A DNA stretch of 64,000 bases, from the NCBI RefSeq assembly GCF_007860075.1, contig NZ_SJPP01000002.1, positions 744,001 through 808,000 of the forward strand. Direction: 5' to 3'. How positions within the stretch are numbered: the stretch's first letter is position 1; each line of letters opens with the position of its first letter. This document shows, piece after piece, positions 36,847 through 45,726 of this stretch. The notes under the pieces were generated by a model, which made no database searches, was not told the origin of the DNA, and saw nothing but the letters and a program-made list of their open reading frames with translations. Both the position numbers and the translations under genes were made by a program. The stretch comes from Symmachiella macrocystis (GTDB lineage Bacteria; Planctomycetota; Planctomycetia; Planctomycetales; Planctomycetaceae).

Positions 36847-37803
36847 ATGCAAAACGCCCGGCCAACAACACCATATCCCTACACCACCGTGGTCACGGTT
36901 GAAAACTACTTGGATCGCGAAAAGATCGATCGGTTTTTGACGCGGCATTTTCGGAATTATACGCCGCAGCGGATGCAGCGGTTGATTCGTGGGGGCTGCA
37001 TATGGATTGATGATGTGCCGGCTGAGCCGCGGTTTCGGGTGCGGGCGGGACAACAAGTGCGTGTTCGGCTAATCGAGCCGCCCGATAAGCTGATCGAAGC
37101 CCAGGACCTGCCGTTGGACATCCTGTACGAAGATGAGAACATCATCGCCGTGAATAAACCGCCGCGGCAAAGTGCGCATCCGGGCGGCAATTATCACGAC
37201 GGCACATTGGCCAATGCGTTGCAGTATTACCTCGATCGACAAACGCCGCTGCTGGGCCTGTTGCGGCCAGGGATTGTGCATCGTTTGGATCGGCTGACCA
37301 GCGGGGTGATTGTGGTTTGCAAAGACCACCATGCGCATCGCAATTTGTCGATCGACTTTCAGTCGGGGCGGGTGGCCAAGACGTATCTGGCGCTGGTGCA
37401 TGGTCACGTCGCCGACGACGCGGGCGAGATTGATGCGGCTATTGGACGGGCAGCCGAGAACGGACTGATGAGCGTCGCCCCGACGGCAACAGGCAGCAAA
37501 GCCGCGGTCACCCGTTTTCGGGTGCTGGAGCGATTTCAATTGCCGTATTCGTTGGTCGAGGCAAAACCGCTGACGGGGCGGTTGCATCAGATCCGCGTAC
37601 ATCTGTCCAGCGTCGGCCATGCGATCGTGGCGGACGAGTTTTACGGTGCTTCTCACGGAGAGCATTTGCTGGATCGACAGGCGTTGCATGCGGCGGAAAT
37701 CGCGTTCACGCATCCGCTGACCGGTGACCCATTGGTCATTTCGGCACCGTTGCCCGTCGATTTCCAGCAGGCGGTTGAGCCATTGCGTCGGAATCGCGGT
37801 TGA
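36847..37803 (+). CDS. RluA family 23S rRNA/tRNA pseudouridine synthase
   Basis: A 318-residue protein. An N-terminal S4 RNA-binding domain spans residues ~20-75 (IDRFLTRHFRNYTPQRMQRLIRGG). The pseudouridine synthase catalytic domain follows, with the active-site Asp in HRLDRLTSGV near residue 140. LVHGHV, LVEAKPLTGRLHQIRVHLSSVGHAIVADEFYG and HAAEIAFTHPLTGDPL complete the RluA/RluD pattern. It isomerises uridine in rRNA or tRNA. Which site (RluC- or RluD-like) is not determinable. No clear ribosome site precedes the ATG. Confidence 0.9.
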   Translation: MQNARPTTPYPYTTVVTVENYLDREKIDRFLTRHFRNYTPQRMQRLIRGGCIWIDDVPAEPRFRVRAGQQVRVRLIEPPDKLIEAQDLPLDILYEDENIIAVNKPPRQSAHPGGNYHDGTLANALQYYLDRQTPLLGLLRPGIVHRLDRLTSGVIVVCKDHHAHRNLSIDFQSGRVAKTYLALVHGHVADDAGEIDAAIGRAAENGLMSVAPTATGSKAAVTRFRVLERFQLPYSLVEAKPLTGRLHQIRVHLSSVGHAIVADEFYGASHGEHLLDRQALHAAEIAFTHPLTGDPLVISAPLPVDFQQAVEPLRRNRG

Positions 37804-37975
37804 GCGAGTTTGCGTGCTGTTCCGATTTTCCCGCCTGATTGGGCCGACGACCTGACCGGTTTTAGTGGGAAGTCGGACGAGCGGATGTCGTGTTGAATGT
37901 GCGGCGCAGTCCGGTCGATTTAAGAAAAGGACAGACTTATCGTGATCGACGCGCCCCCATTGGGAAAACAGTTTC

Positions 37976-38464
37976 ATGACGACATCGACTGAACAAGATC
38001 CAGCATTGCAATTGATCAAGCCGTTCGCGGAATCAACGATTTCGGTCGTGGAAATGATGTTGGATAGTGGATGTACGATGGGGGAGATCCAGCCGGTTTC
38101 CGTAGGCCATCGGATGCATGAAGTCACGTCGGTGATTGGTATCAGTGGCGGAATGACTGGGGCGATTTCCTTCAGCATTCCCGCTGAAGGAGCCATGGCG
38201 ATTTTGGAACGAATGACAGGGATTCAGCCAACCGAAGTCGATGCGGATGTTCTGGATGCGATCGGAGAAATGGCCAATATGATCGCCGGTTTCGGTAAAC
38301 GGCACATGGAGACATTGGGGCTGAATATCAGCTTGCCACAAGTGATTGTCGGAGGTGACTACACCATCTATTCGCCGCGCTGGGCGCAACATTATTGGTT
38401 GCCGATGACCACCGACTTTTCCGAATGCTCAGTCGACGTGGGATTTGATATCCCCAAGTCGTAA
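37976..38464 (+). CDS. CheX-like chemotaxis phosphatase domain protein
   Basis: A single-domain protein of 162 residues with the CheC/CheX/FliY phosphatase fold. The active-site EMAN segment lies in LDAIGEMANMIAGFGKRHM near residue 95, and the GGMTGAISFSIP strand pair near 58. CheX dephosphorylates response regulators such as CheY-P. No cheA, cheY or flagellar gene lies nearby. In planctomycetes such stand-alone CheX domains are common and may serve other phosphorelays. The catalytic Glu and Asn are both present, so activity is plausible. It is convergent with sthA, 22 bases from its stop. Confidence 0.85.
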   Translation: MTTSTEQDPALQLIKPFAESTISVVEMMLDSGCTMGEIQPVSVGHRMHEVTSVIGISGGMTGAISFSIPAEGAMAILERMTGIQPTEVDADVLDAIGEMANMIAGFGKRHMETLGLNISLPQVIVGGDYTIYSPRWAQHYWLPMTTDFSECSVDVGFDIPKS

Positions 38465-38486
38465 AATCACTGCTGTGATGTCGCTG

Positions 38487-39965
38487 TCACACAGCCATGA
38501 CGTCGATATTTGCCTCGCGCGGCTGGGGTGTTTTTTCGTCCTTCTCAGACGTGGACGGCGCGGATTCGGCGAACTCGACTTCCAGCGACAGCTTGTTTAA
38601 TCCATCAAAGGCGGCGACTTTGTAGCATTCCGCCATGGTGGGATAATTGAAGACCGTGTCGCGGAAATAATCGATGGTGCCTCCCAAGGCCATCACCGTT
38701 TGCCCGATGTGAATGATCTCCGTGGCGGTGGCGCCGATGCAGTGCACGCCGAGAATTTCGCGTGTTTCGCGGTGGAACAACATTTTGAGCAGTCCCGTGT
38801 CATCTCCCAGAATCTTTCCACGGGCGATTTCGCGAAAACGAGCAACACCGACTTCGTAGGGGACGCGTTCCTTGGTCAGTTCGTCTTCATTTTTTCCGAC
38901 CATCGAAATTTCGGGAATCGTATACAGTCCGTAAGGCAAGACGTCACAGCCGTGAAACGGTTGATCGAACGCGTGGCAAACCGCGCGGCGGCCTTGTTCC
39001 ATCGAGACGCTGGCCAGAGCGGGAAAACCGACGACATCACCCACGCCGTAGATATGCGGCACCCAGGACTGTTGATGCTCGTTGCACCATAAACGGCCCC
39101 GCTCATCGGGAGTCAACCCGGCGGCTTCGAGATTCAGGCGTTCGGTGTCGCCGGCGCGACCGGCAGCATAGAGCACGCTTTCGCCGATCAGCTTTTTGCC
39201 GCTTTCCAAATGCAGAGCGATCCGGTTTTCCTGCAGGCGATCAATTCCCACGACGTCTTCACCCAGGCGAAACACCATGCCCAACGAACGAGCGTGGAAC
39301 ATCAGCGAGTCGACGATTTCGGCGTCGGCAAATTCCAACAGACGCCGCCGGCCATCAACCACGGTTACCCGCACTCCCAGTGTGGCAAACATGATGCCGT
39401 ATTCGATGCCAATTACGCCGCCGCCGATGACGATCAATGACCGCGGAATCTCCGCCAACTTCAGAATCTCATCCGAATCGAAAACAGTTTCGCCATCGAA
39501 CGGGATACTCTCCGGCCGCGCCGGTCGGGTGCCGCAGGCGATCAAAACTTTTTCGGTCTGCAAGGTAACGGATTCACCGCCGGCGCGGGTGACGGCAATC
39601 TCGTGCGGGCCGACGAAACTCGCGTCACCGACGTAACTGTCGATCCCGTTGCGCTCCAACTGGTCTTGAACGACATCACGCTCATGCTCGACGACATGCG
39701 CGACCTGCCGCCGCAGATCGTCCATCGTGATCCGACGTTTTTGGCGGTACTGCTCGCCGTAAACGTCGCGATGGCTATAGCCACTGAGATGCAAAATGGC
39801 TTCCCGCATCGTCTTGGAGGGGATTGTGCCGGAGTGCAGACAGACACCGCCAAACTGATTGAAGTCGCGTTCGACAATGGCGACGCGCTTGTTGAGTTTG
39901 GCGGCAGCTATGGCGCCCTTTTGTCCGGCAGGTCCGCTACCAATAACAACCAGATCGTATTTCAT
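38487..39965 (-). CDS. sthA: Soluble Si-specific NAD(P)+ transhydrogenase
   Basis: A 492-residue flavoprotein of the pyridine nucleotide-disulfide oxidoreductase class I fold. The FAD motif is VIGSGPAGQKGAIAAAK at the N-terminus, the NAD(P) motif is LIVIGGGVIGIEYGIMFA near residue 180, and YGVGDVVGFPALAS lies near 305. The usual redox pair is reduced to a single Cys (GGVCLHSGTIPSK), as in transhydrogenases rather than lipoamide dehydrogenase. It equilibrates NADPH and NADH in the cytoplasm. A C-terminal tail of ~25 charged residues extends past the dimer domain. A 19-base palindrome lies 75 bases upstream of its start. Confidence 0.92.
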   Translation of the reverse strand: MKYDLVVIGSGPAGQKGAIAAAKLNKRVAIVERDFNQFGGVCLHSGTIPSKTMREAILHLSGYSHRDVYGEQYRQKRRITMDDLRRQVAHVVEHERDVVQDQLERNGIDSYVGDASFVGPHEIAVTRAGGESVTLQTEKVLIACGTRPARPESIPFDGETVFDSDEILKLAEIPRSLIVIGGGVIGIEYGIMFATLGVRVTVVDGRRRLLEFADAEIVDSLMFHARSLGMVFRLGEDVVGIDRLQENRIALHLESGKKLIGESVLYAAGRAGDTERLNLEAAGLTPDERGRLWCNEHQQSWVPHIYGVGDVVGFPALASVSMEQGRRAVCHAFDQPFHGCDVLPYGLYTIPEISMVGKNEDELTKERVPYEVGVARFREIARGKILGDDTGLLKMLFHRETREILGVHCIGATATEIIHIGQTVMALGGTIDYFRDTVFNYPTMAECYKVAAFDGLNKLSLEVEFAESAPSTSEKDEKTPQPREANIDVMAV

Positions 39966-40649
39966 CGCTTGTGACCAACAGTCTTAGGGGAAGTCCGTCC
40001 TGAGCGGACTCGTATGGCGGCCCCTCCGTTGGCACTCAGGTTGCAAATCATTTGCAACGCACATTCATGTCTCACGTTCGCAATAGGTAGATCGTACTTT
40101 GGGGAAGCTGACCAGTAGTTATTGGTTGCGAAATCTCTCCGCACTGAGTCATCAACGTAGAATCTGCAAAATGTGATGATCAATGAGACGGAAAGCGTGG
40201 TAACGACCCTACCGATTGACGGGGTCGTGGCGTTAACTCGCCGATTACCGCGAATACAAGCAGAGCGACTTAAACCGTTTCAGGCAGGGGACATAGCAGC
40301 CAAGCCCCATAGAGCGAGGGCGAGAACAGTCCATTCAGTCAACGCATTCGCGACAATGCGCGATGGCAACAGTTATACGGAAGCAGTGAAGGGCAGGGGG
40401 CGTATGAGATTCGGCAGCTGGAGGGATCGATCTGGTCAGAGAGATTATGTAAAAGATGCGGATTCTCCGATATCGCTATATCAATAACGCAAACCGCCTG
40501 TGCAGAATAAACGCGTGGCGTGCAAACTCCACGCTGAATCTTTGATCCGACCTGCTTGAGCCGCCGTTAGCAATACCGTAGCACCATCCAGAAGCTACGT
40601 TGAGTCGATTCGAAGTCTTCTGTTGGCCCTAGTTAGAGAGGGATGATTG
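39966..40649. other. Spacer of 684 bases, no convincing gene
   Basis: The largest gene-free stretch in the window, between divergent sthA and the first SPFH gene. It contains a palindrome at 40040-40058 and an AGTCCG...CGGACT hairpin near 39992. A 104-codon plus-strand frame (40173-40487) lacks a family, signal or ribosome site and is judged non-coding. Regulatory sequence, a small RNA or decayed coding sequence are all possible. Confidence 0.5.
40040..40058. promoter_or_regulatory. Perfect palindrome GTTGCAAA-TCA-TTTGCAAC, possible operator
   Basis: Eight-base perfect arms around a three-base centre, about 75 bases upstream of the sthA start. The length, AT-rich core and dyad symmetry fit a dimeric repressor site, and the pattern is loosely like Fur-family operators. 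The regulator is not identified and no second copy was noticed. Confidence 0.45.
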
Positions 40650-42296
40650 ATGTCCCGCGATATTTTTCTTCAAGACGACAAACCACAAAAGCGAGTGCTT
40701 TCGGTACTCGTGCCGTTGGGACTAGTGCTAGTCGCGGTAATCGGAGGCATGATAGCGTTCTATCAAAACTTCGTGATCGACGTTCCCGGCAAACACGTGG
40801 CGATTTTGATCAAAAAAACCGGCGTGGACGTGGAGAATGGCGACGAAGTCGCACCGACGTCGGAACACAAAGGGATTCAAAAAGAATTGCTCCGTGAAGG
40901 CCGCTACATCTTCCAGTACACGACCTACGGTTGGGACTGGAAGGTGATTCCTCAATTTGAAATCGAATCCAATCAGCTGGGCGTCAGAATTCGCTTACAC
41001 GGGGACGATTTGCCGTATGGGGAGTTTCTCGCTCGGAAAGAAAATCAAAAAGGAATCGTTCCTGGTGTCCTCCGACCAGGTCGCTATGCGATTAACCCCT
41101 ACCTAGAACGTGTGGAGCTCCATGAGCCGCAGATTATCGAGGCGGGCTTTAAGGGAGTTGTGACGAATCTGGCGGGAGAGATCCCCACGACATCGGATCA
41201 TTTCGCCGAAGATCCAGAAGGTGGGTTGCTGCACAAGTTGATCGTTAAAGACGGATTCCGCGGCGTGCAGTCGACGACACTCGATCCGAAGCGTTATTTC
41301 TTCAATCCGTATGAAAAGCGAATCAGCAAAGTCGATTGCCGTAGCCAGCGGTTTAATTTAGCCGTCGAAGAGGATATGGGGTTTCCGTCCAAGGATGGCT
41401 TCTGGGTCAGCTTGGACGGGATCATCGAGTTCCGCGTCATGCCGGAAAAGGCCGCGCAAGTTTTCGTGACCTACAACGAAGACAACAACGGCGAAAAGAT
41501 CGACGACGAAATCATCAACAAGGTCATTCTGCCGAATGCTCGCAGTTTTTGTCGGCTGGAAGGCTCGAACAAGCTGGGGCGTGAATTCATCCAAGGCGGC
41601 ACGCGGACGCAGTTTCAAGAAAAGTTCCAGGAAGCAATGAAGTTGGCCTGCGAACCGTTGGGCATTGAAATTATTCAAGCGTTGATCACCGAGATCAAAC
41701 CGCCGGAAACAATCGCTGAACCGGTCCGGGATCGCGAAATTGCCAAACAAGAACTTTTGCAATACGAACAACAGACGTTGCAACAACAGTCTGAGCAAAA
41801 ACTGGCCAAAGAGACCGAATTGATCAAACAGCGCGAAGCATTGGTTAAGGCAGAGCAGGACGTTGTCAAAACAGTGACCGAAGCCGAGCGGGCCAGGGAA
41901 GTCGCCACGACGAAAGCCAATCAGGATTTGGCCGTCGCGCAATTGAAATTAGACGCTGCCAAGGATGAGGCGGAGGCAATCCACTCCAGAGGTCAAGCTG
42001 CCGCCGATGTGGTTGGTTTTCAAAATCAGGCAGAAGCCGCCGGCTGGAAACGGGCCGTTGAGGCCTTCGGCGGCGATGGCAATCAGTACTCGCAGTATGT
42101 GTTGTTTGAGAAATTGTCGTCGGCCTATCGCAGTCTGATGATCAATACGGCCGACAGCCCGATCATGAAGGTTTTCGAGGAGTTTGGTTCCGTCAAACCG
42201 ACATCGCCCGGATCACCTGGATCACCACCGGTCGCGAAGGCATTGCAGACCGACGAGCCACCCAAGTCTGCATCGACTGACGGCGGCGACAATTGA
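40650..42296 (+). CDS. Membrane-anchored SPFH/band-7 protein with three N-terminal GRY repeats (paralog 1)
   Basis: A 548-residue protein from the ATG at 40650. One transmembrane helix (VLSVLVPLGLVLVAVIGGMIAF, residues ~16-37) leads into three tandem ~55-residue repeats, each opening with a V(A/R/V)I/VT strand and closing with LxxGRYxxxxY (LREGRYIFQY, LRPGRYAINPY, LDPKRYFFNPY). An SPFH (band 7) domain follows at ~residues 235-345 (DGFWVSLDGIIEFRV). A long Glu/Gln/Lys-rich coiled coil runs to ~450 and ends in AEAAGWKRAVEAFGGDGNQYSQYVLFEKL. SPFH proteins oligomerise into membrane cages or scaffolds (flotillin, HflKC). The next gene encodes a paralog, 81 bases downstream, so the two probably co-assemble. 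The tail after the SPFH part is Pro/Ser-rich. Confidence 0.85.
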   Translation: MSRDIFLQDDKPQKRVLSVLVPLGLVLVAVIGGMIAFYQNFVIDVPGKHVAILIKKTGVDVENGDEVAPTSEHKGIQKELLREGRYIFQYTTYGWDWKVIPQFEIESNQLGVRIRLHGDDLPYGEFLARKENQKGIVPGVLRPGRYAINPYLERVELHEPQIIEAGFKGVVTNLAGEIPTTSDHFAEDPEGGLLHKLIVKDGFRGVQSTTLDPKRYFFNPYEKRISKVDCRSQRFNLAVEEDMGFPSKDGFWVSLDGIIEFRVMPEKAAQVFVTYNEDNNGEKIDDEIINKVILPNARSFCRLEGSNKLGREFIQGGTRTQFQEKFQEAMKLACEPLGIEIIQALITEIKPPETIAEPVRDREIAKQELLQYEQQTLQQQSEQKLAKETELIKQREALVKAEQDVVKTVTEAERAREVATTKANQDLAVAQLKLDAAKDEAEAIHSRGQAAADVVGFQNQAEAAGWKRAVEAFGGDGNQYSQYVLFEKLSSAYRSLMINTADSPIMKVFEEFGSVKPTSPGSPGSPPVAKALQTDEPPKSASTDGGDN

Positions 42297-42377
42297 CAGC
42301 ACATTGAACAACCCAATGCATTCATTCCGGCACTGCCGGCAAAACGTCTGCCATCAACCAATCGGCAGGAGAGAGAT

Positions 42378-44096
42378 ATGAGCGAAAAACGAAAATTCCC
42401 GCAACTTTCCCGCAGCCCTTGGCTACGAGTCGTGGCATTTGTGGCCATTATGGCCATCGTGGGCTGGTCCGCGTTTGAGTGGACTGTAAATCGCATTTAC
42501 GTCGAGCAAGGAAAGCTTGAAATCAAAAACGGCAAGGTCACCGTGATCAAGCCGGGCCAAAGCCTGCGATTGCGCTACAAAGGCCTACTTGGCTCAGCCC
42601 AGAAAGCGGCACCGGGACAGTTTGCTAAAAAACTCGATGGGGGCGGATGGGAAGTCGGCGTGCTAGAAGAAATGCTGGGACCGGGGCGGCATTTCTATTG
42701 CCCGTTGTGGTGGGACCGCACAATTGTTGAAGATGTCGTCGTGAATCCGGGGCAAGTGGCCATTTTTACCAGCAAGCTAGGAAAGGAATTGCCGGACGGA
42801 GATTTTTTGGTTGATGGTGAACTAGGCGAGACCCAATATAAAGGTGAACTTCGAAAAGTTTACGGGCCGGGGCGATATCGCGTGAACGACTATGCCTATA
42901 GTCATCGCATTGTCACGGGTGAAGAAATCAAAAAAAGCAGCAATCAAGACAAGCATTCCGGCTGGGTGAATATTCCCACTGGGTATGTGGGTGTTGTCAC
43001 GAATTTGACCGATAACCCGATCACCGGTGCCAAGGCGGGCATTCAAGAGTACACGTTCCCGCCAGGCCTGTATCCGGTTAACCCCAAAGAACAAGAGATT
43101 GACATCATCGAGATCGGTCTCCGGGAAAAAAGCATCGTCGTCGGAAAACAGCGGGACCAAGACGGAAAATTGAGCGTCGACGAGAGTGGCGAGCCGATCA
43201 TGGCCTCTGTTCCCGGTGGCATCAGTTTCCCTTCGGACGATGGATTCAAAATCTATATGGACTTCACCGCAATTTGGGGATTGATGCCCGACCAAGCGCC
43301 GCAAGCGGTCAGTAAATTTGGCAACATCGAAGCGGTCGAAAACAAAATCGTCGCCCCGCAAATCGAAAGCATCTGCCGCAACATGGGTTCGCAGCTGGGA
43401 GCGGTCGAATTGCTGGAAGGGGATTCGCGGCAACAATTTCAATTGGAGACCTCCACAGCGTTTCGCGACGCATTACTCAAAAAGAACATCACGCTGGAAT
43501 ATGGTTTGGTCCGTTACATACACATTCCTCAAACCGTCCGCGTGCCGATTCAGCAACGGTACTTAGCGGACGAATTGAAGCTAACCGCCGACCAAAAACA
43601 AGTCACGGCACAAACCGAAGCGGAACTCCGCGAAGCAGAGCGGCAGGTTGAATTGAGCGCGGAGCGGGTCAAAGCTGAAACCGCCAAGTTGGTGGCTGAA
43701 CGGATCGCGCTTGGTGAAAAAGAGGCTCGTGAAATCGAGGCGGAAACCTTGAAACGGATCGCCGAGATCGACAAGAAAACGGCGGAGTTGGAGGCACAAG
43801 CGACGGTCTTGCTAGGACAAGCCAACGCCGAAGCGGACCAATTACTTCAGGAAGCCAAGGCAGACAAATTTGGTTTGGCCGTCGCCGCTTTTGGTTCAGG
43901 AGACGCCTACAACAAATGGGTCTTCGCCACGGGATTGCCGGATGATATTGAACTCAACATGCTTTATGCCGGCGAAGGAACCTTCTGGACCGATTTGAAA
44001 GGCTTTACCGCCACAGCGTTGGGGCGGCAACTTCAGCAGTCGAAAAAAGCGAGACCGACGACCAAACCCGCTGTGACACGCCCGGCCAAACGTTAA
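42378..44096 (+). CDS. Membrane-anchored SPFH/band-7 protein (paralog 2)
   Basis: A 572-residue protein with an AGGAGAG ribosome site before the ATG. The N-terminal helix (WLRVVAFVAIMAIVGWSAFEW) precedes three repeats of the same kind as in the upstream paralog: LGPGRHFYCP, YGPGRYRVNDY and FPPGLYPVNP, the last following GYVGVVTNLTDN. The SPFH domain follows (DGFKIYMDFTAIWGLMPD), then QFQLETSTAFRDALLKK and a long Ala/Glu/Lys coiled coil with heptads (TAQTEAELREAERQVEL, AEADQLLQEAKADKFG). The C-terminus has a basic tail (KKARPTTKPAVTRPAKR). Function is not known; a two-component membrane scaffold with the upstream paralog is the simplest model. Confidence 0.85.
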   Translation: MSEKRKFPQLSRSPWLRVVAFVAIMAIVGWSAFEWTVNRIYVEQGKLEIKNGKVTVIKPGQSLRLRYKGLLGSAQKAAPGQFAKKLDGGGWEVGVLEEMLGPGRHFYCPLWWDRTIVEDVVVNPGQVAIFTSKLGKELPDGDFLVDGELGETQYKGELRKVYGPGRYRVNDYAYSHRIVTGEEIKKSSNQDKHSGWVNIPTGYVGVVTNLTDNPITGAKAGIQEYTFPPGLYPVNPKEQEIDIIEIGLREKSIVVGKQRDQDGKLSVDESGEPIMASVPGGISFPSDDGFKIYMDFTAIWGLMPDQAPQAVSKFGNIEAVENKIVAPQIESICRNMGSQLGAVELLEGDSRQQFQLETSTAFRDALLKKNITLEYGLVRYIHIPQTVRVPIQQRYLADELKLTADQKQVTAQTEAELREAERQVELSAERVKAETAKLVAERIALGEKEAREIEAETLKRIAEIDKKTAELEAQATVLLGQANAEADQLLQEAKADKFGLAVAAFGSGDAYNKWVFATGLPDDIELNMLYAGEGTFWTDLKGFTATALGRQLQQSKKARPTTKPAVTRPAKR

Positions 44097-44161
44097 TAAC
44101 GTTATGGCGACGAGATGGATGTCGGGATGCGAATTGCCGAGTAAACGATTAGAATTCGCGG

Positions 44162-45535
44162 ATGACGAAATTCTTACAAGCACAATCAGCATTGACGGCT
44201 TTGCTCGGCGATCGGCTGACGCTGGCCGATGGTGTCCGCGACGTCCATGGCAGTGACGAGTCTTGGCAGCCTGCTGTGGCGCCTGAGGCAGTTGCGTTTC
44301 CACAAAGCACGGACGAAGTAGCAGAAATCGCTAAAATCTGTTCCGGGCATGGGGTGCCGATGATTCCCTACGGCATCGGTTCTGCCGTCGAAGGAGGAAT
44401 CGTGGCGACACGGGGTGGGCTGTGCATTGACCTAAGCGGGATGCATGCGATACGCGCGATTCATCCCGAAGACCTGGACGCAGTTGTCGATGCGGGTGTG
44501 ACGCACGTTGCGTTGAATGAGCGACTGGAGGGCAGCCAGTTGTTCTTTTCAGTCGATCCAGGAGCCGCAGCTACAATCGGCGGCATGGCGGCCACGCGGG
44601 CGTCGGGATCCAATGCGTTTCGTTACGGCACGATGCGTGAAAACGTGCTGGGCCTGGAAGTCGTCTTAGCCGACGGACGGGTGATCTACACGTCGCGCCG
44701 CGCTCGTAAATCGGCGGCGGGATATGATCTCACGCGGATGTTTGTCGGTTCGGAAGGAACCTTGGGGATCATTACTGGCGTGACGGTCCGCCTGCATCGC
44801 GTTCCTGAGGCGTTGTCATCGGCCGTCTGCCCGTTCCCGGATGTTGCTGCGGCGGTGAAGACTGTGATCCAGACGATCCAAGCAGGAATCCCCTTGGCGC
44901 GGATGGAATTGCTGGACGAAACAGCGCTGCGTGCTGTAAATGCTTATTCCGGCCTCGACTACGAACCGGCGCCGACGTTGTTCCTTGAATTCCAAGGAAC
45001 GGAGCAGGGCGTGGTCGAACAGTCCCAGCGGGTTGCACGGATTGCTGCGGAGCAGGGGGGGACAGACTTTCAATGGGCGACGGATGCGGCCCAACGCAAT
45101 CAATTGTGGCAAGCGCGGCACGATGCGTATTACGCCATCATCGAATCGCGGCCGGGCAGCCGAAGTGTTACGACCGATGTCTGCGTTCCCATCTCGCGGT
45201 TGGCCGAATGCATTGCGGAAACACGGCGGGATTTACAGGAATGCTCGTTGCCCTGTCCGATGTTGGGACATGTAGGAGACGGAAATTTTCATGTGCTGTT
45301 TTTAGTCGATCCGAATCGCCCGGAGGAATTGGCCGAAGCGGAACATTTCAACAGCCGCATGGTCCAACGCGCGCTCGACATGGAAGGCACCTGCAGCGGC
45401 GAACATGGTATCGGTTTGGGCAAACGCGATTTTCTGCGACAAGAGCACGGTGCCGCCTGGGACGTGATGCGGGCGATTAAAGCGACACTTGATCCGCAGA
45501 ATGTGATGAATCCGGGAAAGGTGTTTGCGGATTGA
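44162..45535 (+). CDS. FAD-binding oxidase, GlcD/D-lactate dehydrogenase family
   Basis: A 457-residue flavoenzyme of the VAO/GlcD family. The PP-loop region PYGIGSAVEGGIVAT lies near residue 64 and GGMAATRASGSNAFRYGTM near 141. The C-terminal FAD-oxidase domain has HVGDGNFH near 372 and CSGEHGIGLGKRDFL near 412; its His and Glu are typical substrate/metal ligands. Family members oxidise D-lactate, glycolate or D-2-hydroxyglutarate to the 2-oxoacid and pass electrons to quinone or an electron-transfer partner. There is no GlcE/GlcF gene nearby, so a stand-alone D-lactate or D-2-hydroxyglutarate dehydrogenase is more likely than the glycolate oxidase complex. Confidence 0.85.
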   Translation: MTKFLQAQSALTALLGDRLTLADGVRDVHGSDESWQPAVAPEAVAFPQSTDEVAEIAKICSGHGVPMIPYGIGSAVEGGIVATRGGLCIDLSGMHAIRAIHPEDLDAVVDAGVTHVALNERLEGSQLFFSVDPGAAATIGGMAATRASGSNAFRYGTMRENVLGLEVVLADGRVIYTSRRARKSAAGYDLTRMFVGSEGTLGIITGVTVRLHRVPEALSSAVCPFPDVAAAVKTVIQTIQAGIPLARMELLDETALRAVNAYSGLDYEPAPTLFLEFQGTEQGVVEQSQRVARIAAEQGGTDFQWATDAAQRNQLWQARHDAYYAIIESRPGSRSVTTDVCVPISRLAECIAETRRDLQECSLPCPMLGHVGDGNFHVLFLVDPNRPEELAEAEHFNSRMVQRALDMEGTCSGEHGIGLGKRDFLRQEHGAAWDVMRAIKATLDPQNVMNPGKVFAD

Positions 45536-45726
45536 ATTGTGCGGTTGTCGGCGGTGATATTATGGCGGCAAGGTGAGATTTTTGCGGTTTATGGGCGATC
45601 ACCGCTGTTTCTTTCCCCCATTTCACGGGTCTCCGTGATAATCTGTAACATCGACCTTCCGATTTTCTGTTGATGAATTCCGCGAACCTGATTTGAAACG
45701 ACCGTGTCAAACTGACCGAGACCTCT

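Noticed and set aside
37069-38196. 375-codon minus-strand frame opposite the RluA and CheX genes
   Set aside because: It crosses two well-supported genes on the other strand and has no recognisable fold.
40173-40487. 104-codon frame in the large spacer near sthA
   Set aside because: No family resemblance, biased Arg content, no ribosome site. Kept as part of the spacer.
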